Below, piece by piece: positions 1 through 12,091 of a stretch of DNA of 64,000 nucleotides. The DNA is from Laguncularia racemosa (lineage: Eukaryota; Streptophyta; Magnoliopsida; Myrtales; Combretaceae): contig JBBMOL010000280.1 in NCBI GenBank assembly GCA_037954665.1, forward strand, positions 310,001 through 374,000, read 5' to 3'. Under the pieces are notes generated by a model. The model worked only from the letters and a program-made list of their open reading frames with translations. It searched no databases and had not been told where the DNA came from. The first letter of the stretch is position 1; every line of letters begins with the position of its first letter. The translations under genes and the position numbers were made by a program.

Positions 1-33
1 CACCCATACGAGCAGTGTGCTCATGAGTTTGGG

Positions 34-615
34 TTACACTCCTTTAGTGAGCGGATCCGCAATCATAGAGTTTGTTCCTATATGCTCTATAGACAACTGT
101 CCACTCTGAACTCTTTCTTTTACAACTAGAAACTTGATCTCTATATGCTTTGACTTCGTCGAGATCCTATTGTTGTTAAAATATAGAACTGCTGACTTAT
201 TGTCACAAAATAATTTAAGTGGCCTATTAATAGTATCCACAATGCGCAGCCCTGTGACAAAATTCTGCAACCATATTCCATGATTGGATGCCTCATAACA
301 TGCTACAAACTCTGCTTCCATAGTAGAAGAAGCAACAAGGGATTGTTTTATGCTTTCCCAAGAGACAGCTCCCCCAACTAACAGATATATGTAGCCTGAT
401 GTAGACTTCATACTATCTTAGCATCCAGCAAAATCGAAATTAGTATACCCAACAATCTCGATTTGATCTGACTTCCGATAGGTAAGCATGTAATTTTTTG
501 TTCTCTGTAAGTACCACAAGACCTGTTTGGCTGCTTTCCAATGGTCTAATCCTAGATTACTCAAGTATCTGCCCAACATTCCTGTAATGTACACAATATC
601 TGGACGCGTACAAAC
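34..615 (-). pseudogene. copia RT C-terminus and RNase H, broken
   Basis: This continues the pol frame after a stop at 613-615. It contains the typical copia RNase H sequence: KSTSGYIYLL, SWESIKQSLVASSTMEAEF, the CDNKSA motif and KHIEIKFLVVKE, ending near ADPLTKGV. The catalytic acidic residues (E in MEAEF, D in CDNKSA) are present. A second in-frame stop lies near 420, just before the methionine at 411. In an active element RNase H removes the RNA template during reverse transcription. Only the break from pol marks this part as dead. Confidence 0.88.
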
Positions 616-2982
616 CTAAGCATACATTAGATTCCCTACTACCGATGCATAGGGAATCTTTTGCATTTCCTTTTCCTCAAAATCATTCTTAGGGCACTGA
701 CTAAGACTAAATTTGTCTCCCTTAGCTACAGGTGTATCACTTGGTTTGCAATTTTGCATGCCATACCTTTTGAGTACCTTTTCGATATAGCTCTTTTGTG
801 ATAATCCAAGAGTACCTCGAGAGCAATCTCGATGTATTTGTATTCCTAACACAAAAGAGGCATCACCAAGATCTTTCATCTCAAAATTCTCAACTAGAAA
901 TCTCTTGGTTTTGTGCAATAAGCCTATACCGTTGCTGGCAAGCAATATATCAACATATAAAACCAAGAAAATATGCTTGCTCCCACAGAACTTATGGTAT
1001 ATACAATCATTGACCAAATTCGTCTCGAAACCATGCGAAGTGATCACTTGATGAAATTTGAAATACCATTGTCGAGATGCTTGCTTAAGTCCATAGATGA
1101 ATTTCTTAAGTTTACAAACCATATTCTTTGGATCTCCCGATACAAAATTTTCTAGTTGTACCATATAGATTGTCTCATCAATGTCACCATTGAGCAAGGC
1201 GGTCTTTACATCCATCTGATGTAACTCAAGATCGAATTGTGCCACTAATGCCATTATAATCCTAAAAGAGTCTTTTGAAGAAACCGGTGAGAAAGTCTCT
1301 TTATAGTCAATGCCTTCTTTCTGTGTAAAGCCCTTTGCAACAAGACGAGCCTTATACCTCTCCACATTGCCTTTTGAATCCCTCTTGGTCTTAAATATCC
1401 ATTTGCAACCAATGGGCTTCATACCTTCTAGCAATGGGACAAGATCCCAAACGTCATTGTCTTTCATAGAATTTATCTCTTCATTCATGGCATCAATCCA
1501 CTTCTGAGATTTAGAACTTTCAATGGCTTGACGGAAGTTTATTGGATCATCTTCCATCATTCCAATGTCAACCTCATGTTCTTGAAGAAATACAGTGTAG
1601 TCATCTGGCAGTGCACTTCTTCTTTGTCTAGTGGATCTCCTCAATGGCATAGGTTCTTGAGGTGGTAGAGTTTGTTCTTCTGGAACAGTATCTTGAATGG
1701 GATCTCCAATATTGTCTTGTTCTATTGTGTCTTGAAGAAGATCGGGAATAGAATCTTGACCAAATTCAATAACACCTGTGGGAATATCAACGTATTCCTC
1801 TTCAAAGACAATATCTCTAACCGTATCTCCCTCGGGAAACTCGACATCCTCAAATAACCGAGCATTTCCTGACTCAAATATTGATTTAGTTGTGGGATCA
1901 TAGAACTTGTAACCCCTTGATCTTTCAGAGTACCCAACAAAATAGCAACTTACTATTCTTGAGTCCAGTTTCTTTTCATTGGGCTTATAAGGTCGTGCCT
2001 CAACTGGACATCCCCACACATGTAAATGTTTTATATTAGGCTTTTTCCCAGTCCAAAGTTCATAAAGGGTTTTGTTAGTTGCTTTAGTTGGAACCCTGTT
2101 AAGGATATATGCTGCAGTCTTAAGTGCTTCTCCCCATAGTGATTCTGGTAAGGTGGAGTGACAAATCATACTCTTTACCATGTCCTTAAGCGTTCTATTT
2201 CGTCTTTCAGCAACACCATTCATGGTGGGTGAACCAGGCATAGTGTACTGTGAGACAATACCGCATTCCTCTAGGAATTTAGCAAAAGGTCCTAGATGTT
2301 GTTCACCTGAACCATCATATCTACCATAGTATTCGCCACCACGATCAGATCTAATGCTTTTAATCCTTTTGTTGAGTTGGTTCTCAACTTCAACCTTATA
2401 AGTTTTAAGCATATCCAAGGACTGTGACTTTTCATGAATGAGATAAAGATAGCCATATCGTGAGAAATCGTCTATGAACGTTATAAAATATTGTTGACCA
2501 TTCCAAGCAACTGTAGGGAATGGCCCACAAATATTTGTATGTATAAGTTCTAAGACGTATAAGCTCCTATTGGCTTCAAATCTCCTTTTATTGGTTTGTT
2601 TCCCCTTTATACAGTTAATACAATCATCAAAATCTATACAATCCAAGGGGTTTAGAATTTCATCTGACACAAGTCTCTCCATTCTCCGTTTGGAGATATG
2701 ACCTAATCTTTTGTGCCATAATGTAGCTGAATTTTCATTAGTTAATTTTCTCTTTATACCTCGTGTACTTAATTGCAGGGATTCATTAAATGAAGCAATA
2801 ATATCAATCAAGTAAAGATTATCATAAACAAATAGAGAACCAGATCTAACTAATTTTGAATCATGAAACAAACTAAATTTCTTATTTCCAAATGAACAAG
2901 AATAACCAAATTTGTCCAAAACAGAAACAGAAATCAAATTCCGTCTAAATGACATTACAATGAATGTTTCATTAAGATCCAA
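616..2982 (-). pseudogene. copia pol: pre-integrase, integrase, reverse transcriptase
   Basis: A 788-codon open frame in copia order. First is the GAG-pre-integrase domain (LWHKRLGHIS, then CINCIKGKQ), with the HHCC zinc region. The integrase core follows, with FIDDFSRYGY, SDRGGEY and MNGVAERRNRTL around the DDE triad. Then comes the connecting part (WGEALKTAAYILNRVPTKA) and RT (KPIGCKWIFKTKRDSKG, YKARLVAKGFTQ, MDVKTALLNGD). The RT catalytic box reads YVDI where the family has YVDDI, a loss of one aspartate codon at about 950. The frame ends in a premature stop before the RT C-terminus. This is a long but inactive pol. Confidence 0.92.
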
Positions 2983-3080
2983 ATAAAATCCAGTCTTTAA
3001 TAATCTAACTTCCCAATTGCTTCAACTTCAACTGTCTTGTCGTTACCCACATAGATGTATCTTTTACCATCACTTGGTTT

Positions 3081-4023
3081 TCAGCAATGTAGGCAACCCT
3101 GCGTAGACACACTGATGTGAGTTGTTGCACTAGAATCTATCCACCAAGTGTCTATGGGTACCAAAGTTAAATTAACCTCTGAACAAACTAAATTAAGAAG
3201 TGTACCTTTCTTAGCATGCCAAGCATGATAATTGGTGCACTGCTTCTTATAATGCCCTACAACTCCACAGAAGTGACAACCAATACCATTTGATGCATCC
3301 GACTTCTTTGGTTGTGTCTTCTGAGGTGCCATATTTGCAGCTTCTTTATCCCTTTTCCTTTTATTATCCTTATTCCTATTCTTAGGGGTTAAGGCTAGGT
3401 GAGCACTCTCAATCTTATCTTCCTTTAGCTTTCCTCTTCTTGAACACAGTGTGAGATGAGCTCATTCAGAGACCAAGTCTCTTTCTGACAATTATAGCTC
3501 ACTTTAAACTGGCTAAAATGTACTGGAAGAGAAATCAAAACCAAATGCACTAGCAAGTCCTCTGTGAGGTCTAGCTTGAGTGCTCTTAGCTTGAAAGCAA
3601 GATGAGACATCTCCATGATGTACTCCCTAATATTTCCCTTGCCTTTGTACTTCATTGAGATTAGGTTTGCTAGGAGTGTACTTATTTCTGCCTTTTCATT
3701 CTTAGCAAACCTTTTCTCAATTCATCAAGGAACTCCTTAGCCTTAGTTATCTTATCAGATATTGTACCTCTAAATGCTTCTGGAATGGCCTTCTTCATGA
3801 TCATCATACACATGTGGTTTGATTTCTCCCACTTTTCCATCTCCCTCTTGTCATCAGAGGTACTCTTATCAGTAAGAGGTGAAGAAGAATCAGTTCTTAA
3901 CGCAAGGTCGAGATCTATAACTCCAAGTACTATCAATAGATTATCTTTCCACGACTTGAAGTTAGTGCCATTTAGCATAGGAATGGAATTGATGTTGGCA
4001 GTAATATTAGCAGGATTATTCAT
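3081..4023 (-). pseudogene. copia gag and protease start, frameshifted
   Basis: The gag begins at the ATG at 4023, with copia-type NFKSWKDNLL near residue 22. It runs for 113 codons, then loses frame near 3715. The same protein resumes in another frame at 3655-3425 (MKYKGKGNIREYIMEMSHLA) and again at 3332-3081. The last piece holds a CX2CX4HX4C knuckle (CHFCGVVGHYKKQC) and the protease motif WWIDSSATTHIS, where the family has DSGATTH. At least two frame breaks and stops near 3400 separate the pieces. Gag would form the particle and the knuckle would bind element RNA. Confidence 0.85.
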
Positions 4024-5302
4024 AGCTGAATGAGAACAACAAACAAATAAACAAGCTTACATAAGCCTTACAACAAAATAATAATAAATTCAAATAAAGG
4101 TAAACCCCATCTCAAAATACCGGGTAGCCCATTAATATTTCATCTTTGGACAAAATATTAACTACTAAGTGGTATCTTGGTGTAGTAATCAAACACTGAC
4201 AATAAGAACATATCAAACAATAAAGCTTCCTTTGGGCCGATTTATTGTTCTCATGTAAAACCAAATAATCATCATGAGTTTATTACCATAGGTGTACTTC
4301 CAATTCTGTTAAACATTAACCTTCCTTTGTGCCGATTAAAAATTCACAGAAGTTGTAAGCACACATCCTTTTATATTTTGAAATGAATTAATTTCTACAA
4401 GAGAGACTACTTTGGCAGTATGTTGCTTCAATTAATTCATCTCAAAATACATATAAATATATCAATATTCAAATTTAAAATTATATCAAACATTGAGTCA
4501 AAGGCAACTCTAATTTTAGCTAAAAACTTATTGGGTCTAAGCACCCATATCCAAACATGACTCAATAATTTAAGCATTAAAATTAGAGTTCAAAAGGAAA
4601 TTGGCGTACTTAAATATCAATCTATAAGTGATTATGTATTTGAATACACGGTTGAAGGCACGGCCGTGTATGTTAGCCTAAAAAACTAACAGAATCTTAC
4701 ACGGTTTGAGTACACGGCTAAAGGCACGGTCATGTATGTTAGCAAAAAACTAACAGAATGTTACACGGTTAAAGATACAGTCGTGTATGTTGGCAAAAAA
4801 ACTAACAGAATGTTACATGGTTTGAATACACGGCTGAAGGCACGGCCCTATATGTTGACCTAAAAAAACTAACAGAATGTTACACGTTTTGAGTACACGG
4901 CCATGTATAACTATGGGTCGAGACCGTGTATACGGAAGATTTTGGCCGTGGAGGAAGCAACGTGATGCATCATTTATTGATGTGGTTCCTAATTCGTTCG
5001 AAAACGGACCGTGAAGAAAACCTTAATTCACCGTGGTGAATTACAATCACAGAAAGCAAAATCACCATGTAGAGATCCGATAACATATCGGAATCATGCC
5101 GTTCCTAAATACTGTTCGTAGAGACAATATTGAACGAGACAATGGCCATTGATTTTGATGAATCCAGGAGTTGAGGATTCTTTTATGGAGACGAACGTTT
5201 ACATGTTTTAATGTTTGTCCAAAACCTAATCTCCAGAATTAGAGATAATAACACCTTATAAAAAAAATTACAAAAGTAATTCCTAATGATCAAATAATGT
5301 AG
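4024..5302 (-). other. copia untranslated leader
   Basis: About 1.28 kb lies between the primer site and gag with no convincing reading frame. It contains a tandem repeat array with palindromic CpG motifs (listed separately). No other gene is visible. Confidence 0.7.
4641..4910. repeat. tandem array of about 65-bp units with ACACGGCCGTGTA-like motifs
   Basis: Four units and a partial fifth begin at 4641, 4707, 4771, 4823 and 4890 (lengths 66, 64, 52 and 67). Each carries tacacggtt or tacacggct, then a ggcacggYcgtgta-like palindrome, then actaacagaatgttacacgg. The third unit has an internal deletion and the last stops after its first palindrome. The array lies in the copia leader. Confidence 0.85.
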
Positions 5303-5314
5303 GCTCTGATACCA
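5303..5314 (-). promoter_or_regulatory. primer-binding site, initiator tRNA-Met type
   Basis: On the minus strand this reads TGGTATCAGAGC, complementary to the 3' end of plant initiator tRNA-Met. It lies two bases inside the 5' LTR end (5317). It would prime minus-strand DNA synthesis of the copia element. Confidence 0.92.
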
Positions 5315-5316
5315 AT

Positions 5317-5757
5317 TGTTGAATCTTGAATAATCCTTTTATGAAAATCATCACAAACAAAATACTAGATCTTTTCATGTTTGATCATTAAGAATTAAAA
5401 AATAAATATGCGGAAGCGTACCTAAATCCATTGCGCTCCACGATTCTTAGGTTGTGCGGTCGGCCTTCCAGGTCAATACGTTTTCTTTTAGAGAGATCCC
5501 TTTTGTTTTCTCCGATAATAGGATACAAAGAGATAAGAAAGGTGTGTGTATGACCTGGGGACCATAACCACTATTTATATAGATAACTATATGTTACCTT
5601 TTTGGTATTTCTATTTTAGCCCATCATAAAAATAGAAACTACCCATAAGATCTCTACACATAAAAGGGGTCATATCCTATTAAATATATTAAGACTCAAA
5701 TAACCAAATCTTATTGATCTTTTAATTGAGCTTAACTTAATACGACAGCCCGCAACA
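5317..5757 (-). repeat. copia 5' LTR
   Basis: A 441-bp LTR bounded by tgttg (5317) and caaca (5757), a perfect 5-bp inverted terminus. The inner end abuts the primer site. In sense orientation it would supply promoter and polyadenylation signals. The partner LTR is outside the window. Confidence 0.85.
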
Positions 5758-6459
5758 CATAATCGTTTCACATATAAGGCCAACGTTGGATTAAGGATCC
5801 AACATTGCATGCCATGAATATATGACATGCAGTTGCTGCGTCATATTCCCACGATGATGGAATGTTTCCAACCAGCCACTTTGAAATGCCATTAAACCTG
5901 TTGATACTGGCGTTCAATTCTAACGCCGGTTCATTCCTGTCCCATAAAAGACAAATTGGGACAGAAAACAAGAAAGGACAGATGTTACATCCTACACTAC
6001 TTGACACTCGTCGCCAGTTCTCCTCTCAATCACTCAGATAAGCATACTCAACATTATGGTCCCCTTGCCTTTAAATGCTAACGACCCGAGGAACATGGGG
6101 AGCTCAATCAAATAGTCATCCCTTTCAATGGACATATATAGAGGGCTTGTCATGGAAGACATGTTCACTACGTCTGGACCACAACCCAGCAAACACGACC
6201 GGTCAACACTCCCACCTAATTGTCGTATTTTATTAGTGAAGGGGTAAGACCATAGTAATTTATGGTGTTATCTTTAATTTAGATGTGTTAGGTTAATTTT
6301 CGATCTTAAAAGTCTATAATTTCCCTTAAGCTAGATTCAATACGTAAGAGCAAGAATTACATAACAATATTTTGTTATCCACCTTTTATAGCATAAACAC
6401 CATGAAACCTTCACAAACACTCCTACTTACACCATGACTTACATCAAATGCACAACCAT
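5758..6459 (+). other. no gene; probable leader or LTR relic of the Tat-like element
   Basis: I see no coding potential. Its position directly upstream of the decayed Tat-type gag suggests it is that element's LTR and leader, but no second LTR or clean termini were found. Confidence 0.35.
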
Positions 6460-7740
6460 TTGATAACATATGGATGCATTTCAACAAGAAAATGATAATC
6501 TTACTATTGAGGTCTAACAGCTACGCCAAAAGGACAACAAGGAAAAACAAACCCTCCAACAAGAGAAACAAGATGACCACTCACAATCATTATAGCATTC
6601 TCCACCGGATCGAGGGGGGAGTCATTCCCCAATAAAGAACAACCATTCCCCACCTTGGATACAACTCACAAGCCATAAAGGTAAACCCTCGAAAGTCCAC
6701 TCTCAGTGAACTCTCAAAAATGAACCCATTGAGGATATAGACGACTAGATAATTAAAAAAAAAAAAAAACTTACTAACATCAAAGAGACTAAGCAAACTA
6801 ACCTTTAGGACATGTTTAGTCTAGAGCAATCCCCCTTCACTCAAGATATATAGGGAGAAACCCTACATGAACACATTAAAATACCTCAATTTGAATTTTA
6901 TGATGGTAATATTGGCCCAACTGAACACTTTAGCTATTATTATGCACAAATAAGCTTGCTAGGTGTCTCAAAAGCCATTACCTATAAAGCCTTTGCAAGA
7001 AGTCTTAAGAAGGATGCACAAACCTAGTAACATGGTCTCAAACCAAACATCTCAAGTTTCAAAGAGCCAGGTAAGGTCAAAATGACTTCTTACAAGAGTA
7101 CATAGCCACTACCATGATCGAGATTCCTAACCTCAACATAAATGTGGCCCTCAATGTTGCCATCCAATGAGTAAAAGATTGATCACAATTATTCTACTCC
7201 ATCATGAAAAGGCTAGAAGCATTCATCGAGTTCCAAGAGAAGGCCATCAAATATATAAATCAAGAGGATGCAATAGTGGCAATATGACAAGCTAACCAAG
7301 CTCCTAAAAACAAGAACAAATCCCAAGCCAAAGTCTTGTTGGAATTTAAAGACACAGGCATCCTAACCTAGTTAGAGAAATTACGAAATAACCCGATAAG
7401 AAGGCCTCCAACAAATATTGCCAATTCCATAGAGACTAAGGCCACACAACAAAAGATTGTGTTCAACTCAACAATACTATCGAAGATTTAGTCTAAAGGT
7501 GCTACTTGAAGGAGTACATCGCCAACTCTGAACGTTAAGTTAAGCACAGTTGATAAGGTAACCAACGCACCAAAGCCTTAAAAGCAAACCAACAAGCAAC
7601 CCATAGTACCATCTATATTATTGTGGGAGGTCTTACTACTAGAGGGTGGACGAGCTCATAGAGAAAGTCCTAAGCTAGATCCAAACATGTCTAACAATTG
7701 CTTAATGTTTATAACAAAAACCAAAGGACGAACACCGTAG
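6460..7740 (+). pseudogene. Ty3/gypsy Tat-like gag, heavily decayed
   Basis: Three blocks read like Tat/Ogre-clade gag on the plus strand. The first, at about 6880-7030, has IPQFEFYDGNIGPTEHF followed by LLGVSKAITYKAFARSLK. The second, at about 7400-7520, has KYCQFHRD, a stop, then GHTTKDCVQLNN and TIEDLV, a knuckle-like segment. The third, at about 7605-7640, has IYIIVGGLTTRG. Many stops fall where the family has tryptophan or glutamine, as expected from old C-to-T change in methylated repeats. No pol follows. The protein would have been a capsid polyprotein. Confidence 0.7.
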
Positions 7741-7890
7741 GCCTTGGGGTTACCAAGAGAGGTTTTCCTTTTTTTATTTTTCTAAATTTTTTTTTTGTAT
7801 TATTTTAATAATTTTTATTTATATTTATTTAGCTAAATAATTTAATAATATTTCAAACCAATAATATAAGGACAAGTGTTGCTTATGTCA

Positions 7891-8941
7891 TTAACTGATG
7901 TGCCTAAACACACTTAAAAGCACATCCAAAGGACTTAAGAAAAACTATCTCAAGTCAAGGCAAAATCGGATCCAAAAATGGCACTTTTCAAATGAACCCT
8001 AATGATGAAAGGATGAAAATCAAACAACCAATGATATAATCAGAATACTTCAATGAAAATGCCTTCTAACAACACTCTAATTTCATGTAATCCACGCAAA
8101 TGAAGCCTCAATTTGACAAAGAAAAACCGTAACAAAACAATCCCTTTCCAATGGTGAAAATCACGTTATCAAGGAAATCCTTAAAGATGAATTGGATCAA
8201 TAAGATAATTCCTTCAAATAATCACAAGAATTCGTGAATAACAACAAGGATATCTGACCAAGAAATATCTCAATTCAACCCTAGATATGACACACTAGAG
8301 AAGAAAAGAAATCACAACAAAATGAAATTGATATAACTCACAATTTCAAGATGTTGCACTCGCCACAATTTCAACTTCTTGGGATTGAAATTGATAAGAG
8401 AATTTGGAATTAGGAAAACCCTAAGCCCTCTCACGAAATGTGAAGTGTTTGTTCTGCAAAATAAGCCTCCTCAAACCCTCTCTTAAGCAAGTATTTATAC
8501 TTGCTACTCCTAGGGTTAAAAAGTGCTCAAAATTACAAGTTTGCCACTTTTAAGGTGGCTAGCCCTAAATGAAAATTACAAGGAAATAAAAGTGTCCCAA
8601 AACCAAATACAACCAAAAATAGTTCATAAAAGTGTAAATATATAAAAGAAATGGTCTTCAAGATGCCGGTCTTCTATAAGATCCATCGGTCCAACTCATC
8701 GCCGGTTCAGGTCGGTCCATAGATAACCCACAATTTGAGTCTGAGGGAGTTTGTCCATTGCCCTATAAAATATGATAAGTGTGCCTGTTGGAAAACACAA
8801 TACAAGAATAATAAAAGAGGTTAATATATAAATAATTTCGGGGTCGATCTGCTCAAAATGGGCCCTCAACGCCAAGATTTGAAATCCTTCAGTTCTTGCC
8901 CTAATGATAGGTCTTGTCGGATTTTTATTCCTATCATTAAC
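7891..8941 (-). mobile_element. solo LTR with 5-bp target duplication TTAAC
   Basis: The LTR occupies 7896-8936 (1041 bp), starting tgatgtgcc and ending cctatca. It is flanked by ttaac at 7891-7895 and 8937-8941, so insertion and later LTR-LTR recombination are clear. It belongs to the family of elements C and D. Its first three quarters resemble the LTR of C, and the last 290 bp or so resemble the LTR of D. Orientation is inferred from those relatives. Confidence 0.92.
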
Positions 8942-8993
8942 ACAAAATTAAAAAAAAAAAAATCATCTCAACTCTTCATCAAAACATAAACAT

Positions 8994-9165
8994 AGGTAAA
9001 TTATTTGCAAGTGAACAAAAACACGGAGGAATGCTCTTAAATAATATCTTTTTAAAAAAAAATTGCGAAATGGCATACCCAGAAAAAGTATTCTAAAAAT
9101 AAGTTGCGAATGCACGAACTTAGAATACGCCTTCAATTTTGCTAATTTTTGCAAAACTGAAGGCA
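8994..9165. repeat. left terminal inverted repeat with subterminal palindrome
   Basis: Pairs with 12092-12262. It contains a near-perfect self-palindrome at about 9129-9164 (gccttcaattttgc ... gcaaaactgaaggc). Confidence 0.7.
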
Positions 9166-9599
9166 TAGACCATGTCCGAGCCTTCAGCGTTTTTTATTAT
9201 TATTATTATTGAAAAACAATTATGAAAAATATGGAAAGAAAAAATAAATTTTCTCAAATTAAATTTTTTTTTAAAAAAAATAAAAGTTTACATAAAAAAT
9301 AACAAAAAATCATAAATTATAAAATTATAAAAATTTATTAAAAAATTGATGCTAATTTATTAGAAAATGTTAATTTCCATAAATAATTTATTAGAAAATG
9401 TTAATAAATTTATCAATTTCACATATTAATTTACATCAACTAAAAAATTCGATGAAAAATATACATATAAAATAAATAAGAAAAAATATAATCTAATCCC
9501 TTATTATTCCTTCCTCTAATGAATTGTCTAACCAGCTGGGTAAATGCATTCGTAGGCTCTCTTGACAGCCTTAGACGTAGAGCAAGAAAAGCTTGTCAC

Positions 9600-11480
9600 T
9601 CCTATGTTAGAAGGTGCCCGGAGGTATAGTCGAAGTCTCGATGAGGCATTGGACTCCACTCTATAGCACACCGCGAAGATTTACCTTGATACATTGGTTA
9701 TTTACCAAAGTGTCTCTTATGCATAGCAGGCAATATAGGGACAAGACCACTGATGGAATGACAATGTGGTGCGACATATGTGCTAAGCATTAGGGTCAAG
9801 TTGTTGTACATCACACTAGAATCTGGTGGGAATTGTTGGTCCTGTAGCGGATATTCATGTGCTTCAGCCTAACTTCGAAGATGTCGACATCCTGTGGTCC
9901 TACAGCACATAAGAATTGGCTACTGTTGGAACATGTCAACCAGTTAGAACTTAACCTCAACCTCTGCGCCATGCTGCTAGTGAGCCTACGAGTACAGCAT
10001 TACCCCCTCGTGGTCATATATGAATTCAAGACCATGGTAAGCTATACTAACGATAGTGTCATGATCTGAGGATAGTTGGATTTGTCTTAATGTATCAGCC
10101 TGCATGTTAGAACAAATCGTAAATTAAATAATTAATGACAAATATGCAATTAATCACCTAGCAAGTATTGATTTTGTACTTACCAGATATCCAAGAACTA
10201 CTCCCATACGTCCTATATATTGACAACCGATAGATCTATACCACTTCATGTATTCTTCATGAACACCATAAGGGCTCTCCATGTATACCACCCATGCCAT
10301 ACGCTCTTCTCATAAGGATATGTACGTTACATGCTACACTGGTTAATCCACATCAACCCTCTTGCGCAAGTCAATCTGATGGAATTCTTATTAAGTATTC
10401 ACATCATGTGGAATATATTAAAACCCCCTAAATTGCCTTGCAACATGGTTAAGGTAATGCCACTCGATTATGTGGAAACATGTGAATGACACCTAAGCAG
10501 TCCAATTGTGCATGCCACTTCTATAGAAATGTGGTAGGATGTGAATCAAACTACCAATTTATGGCTCTCACTTGACCTAAAGGGTAGTAAATAAAATCCA
10601 TTGTTAATGATGTATACAATGAAATGAAAAAAAAAAAATACCAAAATACCTACTCATCATGCTGCCTACTGAGAGCATTCTGATATGTGCTAACTACATG
10701 GGTCGGGTGATGCTGAGTGTCCTTCTACATCTCTTAGCAAGTGGCCAAGGGAGCTCCAACCTCTATAATCAACCTATGCCAGCTAAGGGGTGTTATGTGT
10801 GGGAATTTATTCCATGCCCAAACCTTAGGAGTATGATAACCTCTTCAATCTCGTGAGCCAACGAAAATGATGCAACATAAAGCTAGCAATATAACCAAGC
10901 CAGACATGCGAACCCTTAATTATACATTCCTGTAATGTCAAAATACTCGAACAAAAGAAAAAACATTGTGTGAATGAGGAAGCTGGATTTATCAGCATAA
11001 ATAAATGCCCCTAACAACTACAATATGTACACATACATAAGGCGCTGAACCTGCTCACCATTAATGTGGGTTGGAAAAATCTAGTACATACAATAAAACC
11101 ATACCATGTTAATGCAACCTTCCCCACTACTAGACCTCGGCCTCACCCTCACATGTTGCACCCTAATCTACGCAACTACTCCTTGTAACTGCCTGACCAT
11201 CGATGGGGAGGCCTAGTTAAACCTCAACATCTTGTAGGGAGATAGTGAACTCCCCAATCGGCATGTGAAATATATGCATCTCTAGCCTTCATTGCTTGAC
11301 CAAGACAGTTATCATGTGTCAATCCAGCTATATGAATGGCAGGCGGCTTGCACTTAGGAATCCTACCAACTACAAGAATAGCTCCATTCAAGGATCGACA
11401 AGGATGATGTTCTTGTCATGATGAAGTGACATCTCACTCCATCGGACAGCAAGCCATGATTACTCCTAAAATATAAGAAG
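9600..11480 (-). pseudogene. plant mobile domain (PMD, aminotransferase-like) gene remnant
   Basis: On the minus strand near 11260-11190 the translation reads MPIGEFTISLQDVEV, a stop, then LGLPIDGQAVT. This is the hallmark PMD segment (EMTVTLQDVAVLLGLPIDG in the family). Further on, near 11050-10980, YVYIL, a stop, then LLGAFIYADKSS matches the YLLYLLGG-LF-DKS segment. Frameshifts and stops are spread throughout and no full frame survives. PMD genes occur both as host genes (MAIN/MAIL1) and as cargo or coding parts of transposons. The inverted repeats here favour a transposon copy. Ends are approximate. Confidence 0.65.
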
Positions 11481-11675
11481 TTAAATGTTGTACTATTGAT
11501 AATGTAACATAAATCTCCTAACAAGATAAATGTGGTTTGCCTCTCTGTCCCAAACGACTTATGATTAATGTCATTTCTGCTACATCGAAACTAAAGGATC
11601 AAAGAGTCAATGCTCCATCTATTATGTACCAAAAAAAAAATAAAAAAGTTACCATTAATATCAAAATAATTTTAC

Positions 11676-11970
11676 AACAATTTTTATAATAATAAACCAA
11701 GATATTATATTTACAATCAATATATAATTTTTTTAATAATTAATTTTATAATGACTAATTAATTGTGTATCAACAACTAATTATCTACTAATTAATGATT
11801 AATTAATGATAGCTTAATTCACATCAATTTTTATAATAATACACCAAGATATTACATTTACAATCAATACTGAATTTTTTTACTAATTAATTTTCTAACG
11901 ACTAATTATTCATAATTTTTTTACCAATTAATTTTCTAATAACTAATTAATCACATATTAACGACTAACT
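11676..11970. repeat. tandem duplication, about 145-bp units
   Basis: Two adjacent AT-rich copies start with caatttttataataata (near 11680 and 11826). They share aagatatta-atttacaatcaata and a taattaattttct-like tail, and a partial third tail follows. It lies upstream of the decayed PMD gene inside the inverted-repeat element. Confidence 0.65.
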
Positions 11971-12091
11971 ATCTACTAAAAAAAATTATTGAATAGTGAG
12001 GGATGATGTCAAAAGAAAATTGTTAGAGTAATTTATTGAAGGCACAATGCCTTCAATACAAATTGTGATGAGGGCACAGAAACAATTCACA

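Larger units (their letters stand above)
1..5757 (-). mobile_element. Ty1/copia LTR retrotransposon, 3' end outside window
   Basis: The minus strand carries, in transcription order, a 5' LTR (5757-5317), an initiator-tRNA-Met-type primer site, a long leader, gag with a CCHC knuckle, protease, integrase, reverse transcriptase and RNase H. This integrase-before-RT order defines Ty1/copia. The 3' LTR would lie left of base 1, so target duplication and LTR divergence cannot be checked. The coding region has a frameshift and several stops and lacks one residue of the RT active site, so the copy is dead. The exact copia lineage is not assigned. Confidence 0.93.

Noticed and set aside
5758..5762. 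Target-site duplication of the copia element
   Set aside because: The other LTR is outside the window, so the five bases after 5757 cannot be compared.
8942..8993. A 9-bp target duplication for the inverted-repeat element
   Set aside because: I compared the flanks of 8994 and 12262 and found no matching 8- to 11-base pair, so none is claimed.
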